Part shown: positions 47,801-57,900 of the stretch, piece by piece
How the letters are laid out: each line of letters opens with the position of its first letter
Numbering within the stretch: position 1 is the stretch's first letter
Source of the DNA: Erinaceus europaeus
Taxonomy: Eukaryota; Chordata; Mammalia; Eulipotyphla; Erinaceidae
Assembly (NCBI RefSeq): GCF_950295315.1
Contig: NC_080179.1
Coordinates: forward strand, 74,047,174-74,111,173
DNA length: 64,000 nucleotides
Direction of reading: 5' to 3'
Translations under genes and position numbers: made by a program
The notes under the pieces: generated by a model
The model's input: the letters and a program-made list of their open reading frames with translations, nothing else
Databases searched by the model: none
Told to the model about the DNA's origin: nothing

Positions 47801-50800
47801 TGCACTCACTACCATCGCCTGGCTCCCATACATATCATTTTTTATTTTTAAAATTTGTTTATTTTTAATCAGAGCACATGGCTTCTGGTGGTGCTGGATT
47901 GAACCTGGGACCATCGGTGCCTCAGGCGTGAAAGTTTATTGCACCAAAGTAAAGGACTCTGGGGAGTGTTGAGGTCCTGGAACATGGTGGTAGAGGAGGA
48001 CCTAGGTGGGGAGTTAGTGTCTTATATGGAAAACAGAGAAACTTTACACATGTACCAACTGCCGTGTTTCATTGTCGACTGTAAACCATTAATTCCCCCA
48101 CTAAAGCGGGGAAAAGCCTTTTTGCATAAACAATCTGTCCCCTCCGCCCACCATACATATATATATATATTTTTTTTTAAATGTTTATTTAATTTATTTA
48201 TTCCCTTTTGTTGCCCTTGTTGTTTTATTGTTGTAGTTATTATTGTTGTTGTCGTTGTTGGATAGGACAGAGAGAAACGGAGAGAGGAGGGGAAGACAGA
48301 GAGGAGGAGAGAGAGCTAGACACCTGCAGACCTGCTTCACTGCTTGTGAAGCGACTCCCCTGCAGGTGGGGAGCCGGGGTTCGAACTGGGATCCTTATGC
48401 CGGTCCTTGTGCTTTGCGCCACCTGCACTTAACCCGCTGTGCTACAGCTTGACTCCCCACCATACATATTCTTAACAAGAGTTTTTTTTTTTAATTGGCT
48501 TAGTAGATTACAAATACCTTCTATTCTGCAGCTTGTGCTTTGTAATTCTTTTTTCAACTTGATCTTAGTATTTTTGAAAATGGTCTTTTCTTGTGGTTTT
48601 CCTCATAAGCTGATTTAAAACCCTACTGCTGTGTCTGAGTAACAGCTGCAGCCATGCTGTGTGATTCATTTTCTAGTGGGTTAACAACCTGGAGGCGGAC
48701 AGCAGATACAGTTCCTGGCCTTCTAGTCTGCAGGAGTTGCTCCGGCCCACCTTTCCTGGTGTTATCCGGCAGATCAGGAAAAACCTGCATAACATGGTGA
48801 GTTAGACTTCCTGTTTGACCATGAACTCAAACACCTCTACTGTCTTACTGTCACCTTGCTGTCTCCCTCTGTTGCCACCACTAAATGCTTATTTGCTGAC
48901 TGTAAGTATCTTTGAATGTATTAAGGCTGTGAAATATGCAGTCATTGGGAGTGTGGATCGAACTGTCAATGCTCATGTTCAGCGGGGAAGCAGTTACAGA
49001 AGCCAGACCTCCCATCTTCTGCATCCCACAATGACCTTGGGTCCATACTCCCAGAGGGATAAAGAATAGGAAAGCTGTCAGGGGAGGGGATGGGATACAG
49101 AGATCGGGTGGTGGGAACTGTGTGGAGTTGTACCCCTCCTATCCTATGGTTTTGTTAATGTCTCCTTTTTTAAATAAATAAATATATAAAGATAATAAAA
49201 AAAAGAAATATACAGTCATATAACAGCCTGCATTAACTTGTAAGGGATGCTTCATGTTCCTGACATGAAGGTTAAGGCTATATTGTTGAGTTTTGAGCTA
49301 GTTCTTCAAGATGATCTAATAATGGATTGTGATGGAGGGTTGTTGGTACTTGGGTGATGTTTGTAGTGTGATAACCTACGTTTGAGAAGTTGTGAACCTG
49401 TACTCAAAATGTATAGCGTTATAAATCAACTTTACTACAGTAAACCCACACACACAGGGTTTAAAGATATTTATTGGGGTGGGTGGTGGTACGCTTGGTA
49501 AAGCACACATATCAACGTGGTTCGAGACCCTGCTCCCCACCTGCAGGGAGGATGTTTCATGAGTGGTGAAGCAGGGCTGCAGGTGTCTGGCTCTCTCTCT
49601 CTCTCTATCTGCCCCTTCCCTCTCAGTTTCTCTCTGTCCTGTCAAAAAGGAGAAGAAAGAAAGAAGGAAAGAAAGAAGGAAAGAAAGAAATAAAGAAGGA
49701 AAAAATGACTGCCAAGAGCCATGGATTTACTTAGTGCTAGCATTAAGCCCCCGTGATGACCCTGTTGGGAGAAAAAAAATTACTAATGGGAGTCAGGCGG
49801 TAGCGCAGCGGGTTAAGCGCACATGGTGCAAAGCACAGGGACCGGCTTCAGGATCCTGGTTCGGGCCCCCGGCTCCCCACCTGCAGGGGAGTCGCTTCCC
49901 AGGCGGTGAAGCAGGTCTGCAGGTGTCTTTCTCTCCCCCTCTCTGTCTTCCCCTCCTCTCTCCATTTCTCTCTGTCCTATCCAACAACGACGACAACAAT
50001 AACAACAGTAACTACAACAATAAAGCAACAAGGGCAACAAAGGGAATAAATAAATAGATAAATATTGAAAAAAATTACTAATAATGAGAGAGAAAAAATG
50101 AACCAGAGCATTAATTTGGCATATGTGAGGCTGGGGCTTGTACATGAGGCTATACTACCTCCTGGGGCATACCACACAAACACATCAAGTTGAAAAAAGA
50201 TAGCTGTCTTTACTCAGAAGATGAAGATGCCCCTACCATTTTTATCTCTACATTGACAAGTTTGCTTAATTACCTTAAACCCAGGACTCATTTTTTGCTT
50301 ATTCTGTTACTGCTTTTTAGAGATAGACAAAGAGGTTCCTTAGTTGACTTTCTTTCCCTCTCGTTTCTCTTGTTAATGCTTCACATGACATCTAAAGAGA
50401 TAAGAGGCCAGTTAGTGTCAACACTGACTTTCTGGAGTTTACAAAGAAAACCAGTTCTCTTCTAACTTCCTCACAATTGAAATCTCAGATTTCTAGTCTT
50501 TCTCTCTTAAAAATGTCTAGCCTTTATTAAATGGGTAACTGTTTTTTTTAAAGCATATTTTGAAAACTTAATACATAGTAGCAATTAACTGTGGTCTAAA
50601 AATAAAGTAGTAACTGAACTCTTAATTATATTTTCCTTAGAAATGAATAAACAGACAGGCTTCTAATGTGAAAGAGTAAATAAAATATGAATTTTGTTTG
50701 TTATAAGACTTAAGTGTTAACAAACAGCAATACAGTTCCCATGTGTTAGCATAAGACAATGAGAGAAAGGTTTAGTTGTTTAGTATTCTGTTCTTGAGCA

Positions 50801-52523
50801 TGCTGAGGGCACTGCTGTTTGTTACACTCTTCACATGGTTTGGTAGTAGCTGGGGAAAACTGTGTTAAGTGCAAGTGCTTTAACCCAAGCCACACTCCTC
50901 TGCTCCAGCTACCAGGAGTCAGTACTGTTGAACTTACCACATTTGAGTCGGTACCACGGAGCTCAGCGCTGTATCAGTAGGCCCGGTAACACTGAGTAAA
51001 TGCCATTCATATGTTCTTTCCTGGCCCTGTAGGTCTTTATAGTTGATCCTGCTCATGAGACCACAGCAGAGCTGATTAACACGGCTGAGATGTTCCTCAG
51101 TAACCACATACCACTGAGGTAACATGGGGGCTGATCTGAAGGTGTTTGTGTTTTAGCTGAGCTTTCATTTGTCATCTGGAATTTTAGTATGGTAGTAGGA
51201 TAATTATTGTTGAGGGTTGTTAATAGCAGTTTTCTCTTTCACTCAGTATAAAACCAGCATCTTTTGAGGCAAAGACCTTCATTCTCAAAGCTGATCACTA
51301 TTGAGTTGTGAACAGTTTACGTAAAAATGTTTTGTGGATCAGCTTGCGTCCCAGTGAAAAGAGCTTTCTATTGGGAACTGTTCACAACAAAAGCCTATTA
51401 ATGGGGCTGGGCAGTGGTGCACCCAGTTTAGCACATAGAGTACAATGCAAGGACCTGTGCAAAGCCCTGGGGTTGAGGCCCTGCTCCCCACCTGCTGGCA
51501 GGATGCTTCACAGTTGTCTTTCTTTCTCTCTCCCTCTCTATCTCCCCTCCCCTCTCAGTTTCCTTCTGTCCTATCGAATAAAAATAATGGAGGAAAATTT
51601 CTTTAACAAGTAATATTGTGCATTCTATACCTAGATCTAATGTAAATGCTATGCCACTTTCTCACCTTCTCGGCAAAAATATCTTGTGTACTTTCAGGAA
51701 AATATTTGATCATGTGCTAGGTAGTGTCCTGTTGATATAAAAGTATTTTTTTGAGAAATGAAATATTATGGACTGAGAAGAACAAAGATTTTACAGAAAA
51801 GTTGAGTTTTATAAAGTTAGATCATCTCCAGGCTCACATATTGAGAACTATGCTGGTTAACAGAGTGAAGGATAAAGAATTTTGGTGGTTAGGTGTGATC
51901 CAGTCTTTTTTTTTTTTTTTTTTTTTCCTCCCGGGTTATTGCTGGGCTCGGTGCCTGCACCATAAATCCACCACTCCTGGAGGCCTTTTTTTCCCCCCTT
52001 TTGTTGCCCTTGTTGTTGTAGCCTCGTTGTGGTTATTATTATTACCATTGTTGATGTTGTTCGTTGTTGGATAGGACAGAGAGAAATGGAGAGAGGAGGG
52101 GAAGACAGAGAGGGGGAGAGAAAGACAGACACCTGCAGACCTGCTTCACTGCCTGTGAAGCGACTCCCCTGCAGGTGGGGAGCCGGGGTCTCCAACCGGG
52201 ATCCTTCTGCCGGTCCCTGCGCTTTGCGCCACGTGCGCTTAACCCGCTGCGCTACCACCTGACCCCCACTGCGCTACCGCCTGACCCCCATGATCCAATC
52301 TTTTTAAAAAATATTTATTTATATTTTATTTACCAGATCACTAATCAGCTCTGCCTTATGGTGTTGCAGGGGATTGAGCCTGGAACTTTGGACCCTCAGG
52401 CATGAGAGTTTCTTTGCGTAATCAATATGCTATCTACTCCTGCCCTTAAAAAAAAAATTATTAGTGGTTTATAAAATTGCAAAGTACAAGCTCCACACTG
52501 TACTTACCATACTTTTATAATTA

Positions 52524-52557
<34 letters not shown>

Positions 52558-52798
52558 AAATCTTCATAATCTTATGTCATAAACCAACAATAAGAAAACA
52601 AGGGTTGGCCAAATAGCTCACTTGGACAGTGCTGCCTTGCTATGCATGTGACGTGCGTCTGAGCCCAGCTCTCGCTGCACCAGAGAAACTTTGGTGGTGC
52701 TGCTTTTCTTCCCTTGCTCTCCTTTTCTGTCTCTTTCTGAAAAAGTCAGCCCAAAGCAGTGAAGCCCCAGATATGACCAGAAACCAAGCAAAACAAAA

Positions 52799-52854
<56 letters not shown>

Positions 52855-54927
52855 ATCAGAGCGCTGCTGAGTTTTGGCTGTGGTGGTACATGGGATTGAT
52901 TGAGCCTGGAACTTTGGATCCTCATGCATGAGAGTCTGTTTGCAGAACCCTTTCCTGTCAGCCTTCAAAATCTCCACCTAGAACTTTAGCAAGACCTTTC
53001 TTAGTAGTAAAAGCCTCACTTCATGGTGTGTGAACAGCTTCCTCTGAGAGCTAAAAAGTCTGAGCTGCTTTGGGAACCCACCTTTTTCTTAACTGATGAA
53101 TGCTTTGGCTCACCATATTAGGAACAAGATGGGGAATGTGTGTTTGCAGTAGGGGATAGTTTTTTTTCTCTGCTGGCTACAATTAGGATGCCATTCCTTT
53201 CATGTGGTTTGCTTTCGGAGATTCGTTTCTTTTTTCTTTTCTTTTTGCCTCTTCTCCCCCAGGATTGGCTTTATCTTTGTGGTTAATGACTCTGAAGATG
53301 TGGATGTGATGCAGGATCCTGGAGTGGCCATCCTGAGAGCTTACAATTATGTCGCCCAAGAAGTGGATGATTACCATGCCTTCCAGACACTGACAAGTGT
53401 AGGTTTGCATTCAAAGATTCTCTGTTAAGTGAAGGAGTAATAACTCTTAATACTTGTGCTTTATAACTCACCAGTTGCTTTCCCATATTGATCCATTGAC
53501 TGTAGTAATCAATAGCTTGCTTGGTTTCATAGGGTCCCGTGCATACCATTTCTAAGTTTTTCGTGTAACAATACAACCCCCAATAGGACCTCTGTCATCC
53601 TTCTTGGACCTGTATCTCTCCCACCCCCCAGAGTCTTTTACTTTGGTACAGTACGCCAATTCTAGTTGAGGTTCTACTTGTGTTTTCTCTTCTGATCTTG
53701 TTTTTCAACTTCTGACTCCTCATTCTTTTGTAATGACTTTCTTTTTTACCAGAGTATTGCTCAGCTAGCTCTGTTTTCTTATGATGGTGCTGGGAATTGA
53801 ACCTCTGGCCTTTGGTGCCTTGGATTTGAATGGCTTTTTCTAAGTTTTTAAAGTTTTTTTTTTTTTTTAATATTGCAGAATTGCATGTCGCCAGGGGTTT
53901 GAATCCACACCATTCCCACCACCAGAGGTCTGAATCTTCACTCTCCCCACTGCAGTCCACACTGCTCCCCTAAAGTTTTAGTGGGCCAACCATCTTTTCT
54001 ATAACTATCTGTCCATAGTTGAATGGCTTTCCCATAATAACCATTGTGCTATCTCCTCAGCCCTTCTTTCTGTTGTTTTGTATAGTGTTCAGAAACCCAT
54101 TTCTTTATTTATTGCCCCCAGGGTTATTGCTGGGGCTCGGTGCCTGCACTGCGAATCCCCTGCTCCTGGCTGCCATCTTTTTTCCTTTCCATTGTTACTG
54201 TTGCTGTTACTGGATAGGACAGAGAAATGGAGAGAGGAGGGGAAGGCAGGGGGAGAGGAAGACAAGACGCCACTTATGAAGTGACCCGCACTGCAGGTGG
54301 GAAGCCGGGGGCTTAAACTGGGATCCTTTGTCAGTCCTTGAGGTTCGCGCTATGTGTGCTTAACCTGGTGTGCTACCGCCCGGCCCCCTAAAGCCCCATT
54401 TCTTAAGGCCCCCTTAGCCCCATGTGTGTGAAGGAGAAGATAAGATGAGTTTTAGTTTCTCTCTAGTGCAAATGAAAAATGATAGTTACTAAAAAAATAA
54501 TACGCTTGTCAATTTAAACTCTGTACCTCCCCTCCCTAGTCCTGCACCTTTCATTAGTTATTATAGCCTTATAGGTGTTTAGTTGTACATATTTACATCC
54601 AGTTTTATTACTTAGCTTGCTTGCATTTTAAAAAGACGGATTGTGTTGTATATTCTTGGTAACTTACCTTAAACACCATGGGCATCTGTTCTTACTTTGA
54701 GTATTACTCGTTCGTATTTAGATTTGGGGGAAATGAAAACATGCATTTTTGCATTTGGGACTTTATGTGTGAGTTCAGTGATCGGGACATTAAGAATATG
54801 TCGTTTTGTGGTTGGGTGGTGGCACACCTGGTAGAGCGCACACATTACCATGCATAGGGACCGGGGCCAACTCCTAAGTCCCGACTACAGGGAGGAAGCT
54901 TCCCACATGGTGGAGCAGTGCTGCGGG

Positions 54928-54958
<31 letters not shown>

Positions 54959-57900
54959 TTCTCCTCATCTTTTTCTGTCTCACCCTCTGTCAAAAGAAAG
55001 CAAAGGAAAATCATGGAGCACAAAATACTGATAAAAGTGATAAAATCTTTCAAAGGAATATGTGACTTCTGACATAAAAAGGCTTCTTCAGGAGGTATAT
55101 AAAAGGGAGAGTTGCTAACATATTCCATTTTACCTTTTAAGAAAATTAGTGTTTTCCTATTGTATTTACTGTTGAATGTAAAACATTAATTCCCCAGTAA
55201 AGAGATTAAAAATAAAAAAGAAAATTAGTGTTTTCTTTTTTTTTTTATTACTTTAGTTGAGTTTGTTTTTTTCTTCATTCAAAAATTCTAGAAGGTGCTC
55301 TGAAATCTGGATTTGACAGTATAGCTGGTTACCTGTTTTTTTCTTCCTTCAGATCTACAACAAAGTGAGGACTGGTGACAAAGTGAAAGTCGAGCACGTG
55401 GTCAGTGTGCTGGAGAAGAAATACCCGTATGTGGAGGTCAATAGCATCTTGGGGATGGATTCCGCTTACGATCAGAATCGAAAGGTAAAAACTCTCCGGC
55501 ATTTCTCATTGGGCTGCAGCGCTACCTATTTTTCCTTTGTGCAGCTGTTGTTAAATGATGATGATGCTTAAAGTAGTTAGGTGTATAGCATTAAAAATAT
55601 AGAAACAGATCACTTTTCTGTAGTTTACTTTCCAGTGTCATGATGACGGTGATCTTTACCTGATACATTAACCGTGATAGTGAAAACCACATTCTTTTTC
55701 ATGGTATAGTGGTGATTGACACATATTATGAGTGAAGTCGGACACAGGAAATGATGTATGCTTTCCAGGATGTGGTGTGTAGCCTTAAGGCTCTGTGTTC
55801 CAGCCCCCGGCTCCCCACCTGCAGGAGGGTCACTTCACAAGCGGTGAAGCAGGTCTGCAGGTGTCTTTGTTTTCCCCTCTCTGTCTTCCCTTCCTCTCTT
55901 GATTTTCCTCTGTCCTATCCAGCAATAATAACAGCAATGGCAACAGTGACAGTAACAACAAGGGAAACAAAATGGGTAAAGTGGCCTCCAGGAGCAGTGG
56001 ATTCCTAGTGCAGGCGCCGAGCCCCAGCGATAACCTTGGAGGCAAAAAGATTCATCGTGTAAGAGAGAGGTTGATGTACAGATTCACATGAGCTTGAGGG
56101 AAAGAGAGAAGCCTAGTAGTGTTCTGCTACGAGTTGTAGTAGGGAGCATTTCTGTCCTGAGTGTTTTTTTGAAGGGCTTGAAAAAGATAGGTACTGTGTT
56201 CTTAAAAGTTTTTACTTAAGAGTTTTAGATCTAATTAGGTATGCTGGTAGGTGACTGATGTTCGTTATCAGATTGAGATATTTTTTCTCTATGTGTCCTC
56301 TGTAAAGGTTACATATGATTAAATTTTGCTATCTTCAAATATATCAGTCACAGATGTGACTTAAGCCAGAATGTGTTAAAGAACTGCTTTTTATATCTTG
56401 AGCAGTGTTATGGTCCTGATTTTGAGGCAGTAGTCTTGGTGTGTTGTGGTTGATATTTGAGGGGAATTGTGCCTTTGTTGTCAATTGGGGGAAGTGTCTG
56501 TCTCAGATACATATGCCTTTTTTTTTAACCTTTTTTTAAAATCTTTGTTTTTTTATTGTTTTAGTGTTGTAGTTATTATTGTTGTTCTTACTGATGTCGA
56601 TGTTGTTGGATAGGATAGAGAGAAATGGAGAGAGGAGGGGAAGACAGAGGGGGAGAGAAAGACAGACACCTGCAGACCTGCTTCACCGCCTGTGAAGCGA
56701 CTCCCCTGCAGGTGGGGAGCCGGGGGGGGGGGGGGGGGCTCGAACAGGGATCCTTCCACCGGTCCTTGCGCTTTGCGCCCCCTGCGTTTAACCCGCTGCG
56801 CCACCGCCCGGCTCCGATACATTTGCCTTTTTTGCTCTGGCAGTCTCCTGAAGAAGTATTGGACTTATTATGTTGCAGGGTTGTTTCTGAGCACTGTTTT
56901 CTAACCAGTCTTGTTTTATTTCCTGTGGCTGTGATTTTTATTTTATTTGTGTTTATTTTTAGAATACTGCTTAGCTCTGGCTTATGGAAGGGCTGGGATT
57001 GAACCTGGGACCTTTGGAACTTCAGGCATGAACGGCTTTTTGCCCAACCACTGTACTTTCTCCCCAGCCCTAAGTGTGATTACTTTGTTAGTGATTTGGA
57101 GCCTTTAAAAGCTACAGTTGGGGGAGCTGGGTGGTGGCGCAGCAGGTTAAGCGCACGTGTCGCAAAGCGCAAGGACCTGGGTAAGAATCCCGGCTCCCCA
57201 CCTGCCGGGGAGTCGCTTCACAGGCGGTGAAGCAGGTCTGCAGGTGTCTGTCTTTCTCTCCCCCTCTCTGTCTTCCCCTCCTCTCTCCATTTCTCTCTGT
57301 CCTATCCAACGACAGCAATAACAACAACAATAATAACGACGATAAACAACAAGTGCAACAAAAGGGGAAAAAATTAAGAAAAAATAACAACTTACAGTTG
57401 GATAGAAGTATTTCACCTTGGGCTACCTACCCAGGAGTACTCTATTTATGGCAGGTTTTGTTGTATTATCCTCTAGTGCACTTTCTATCCCCCCATCCTC
57501 CCTCCCTCCCTTCCCTTTTTTTCTTTCTTGAAATAGACCACAAATTTGAAGCTTCCTTCAGTGTGGTGGGGGCTGGGCTCACACCCAGGTTCACACACAT
57601 AACAAAGCAGTGCTCTATTCAACTGAGCTATTTCACCAGTCCTCTTATGTTGTCCTTTATGGTAGCTTCTAGTTGGCTTTTAAATGGAAATTAATTTCAA
57701 GTGCTTAGTACCAGCCTATAGTTTAGTAGCTGATGTAGGGGCGGTGCAGATAGACTGTTTCTGTTATTTCAGAAAGTTTTCTGTTGGGCAGTCCAGGCCA
57801 TAACAGATGCAGCTGCTTAAAATCGCCCCACTTCTACCTCAAGACCACTTACTTCCTAACTTGCATGATTTGCAAAAGCTCAGCGGTTGAGTGTCAGATG

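Larger units (their letters stand above)
45554..48676. other. UGGT1: UGGT1 intron 13
   Basis: SINE-H + (45865-46045), SINE-A - (46555-46825), variant SINE-A - with expanded ATT tract (46840-47175), SINE-A2-like - (47460-47600), SINE-A2 - (47635-47830), SINE-C - (47850-48150) interrupted by a family-F-like insert (47940-48110), SINE-A - (48161-48455). 46050-46550 and 47180-47455 show nothing I recognise. Confidence 0.7.
48797..51032. other. UGGT1: UGGT1 intron 14
   Basis: Family B + (48946-49204), SINE-A2 + with 3' module variant (49465-49775), SINE-A + (49787-50070), SINE-D - (50080-50165). The 860 bp from 50170 to 51030 contain no repeat or gene I recognise. Confidence 0.7.
51119..53262. 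other. UGGT1: UGGT1 intron 15
   Basis: SINE-A2 + (51400-51610), SINE-A - (51911-52290), SINE-C - (52310-52450), (GT)n (52527-52554), SINE-H + (52600-52790), SINE-C - with (CT)n (52800-52975). 51615-51905 and 52980-53255 are unremarkable. Confidence 0.7.
53399..55352. other. UGGT1: UGGT1 intron 16
   Basis: Family F - (53540-53690), SINE-C - (53745-54065) split by LINE-like E (53838-54018), SINE-A - (54095-54390), SINE-A2 + (54810-55010), family F remnant (55140-55215). 54395-54805 shows nothing recognisable. Confidence 0.7.
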
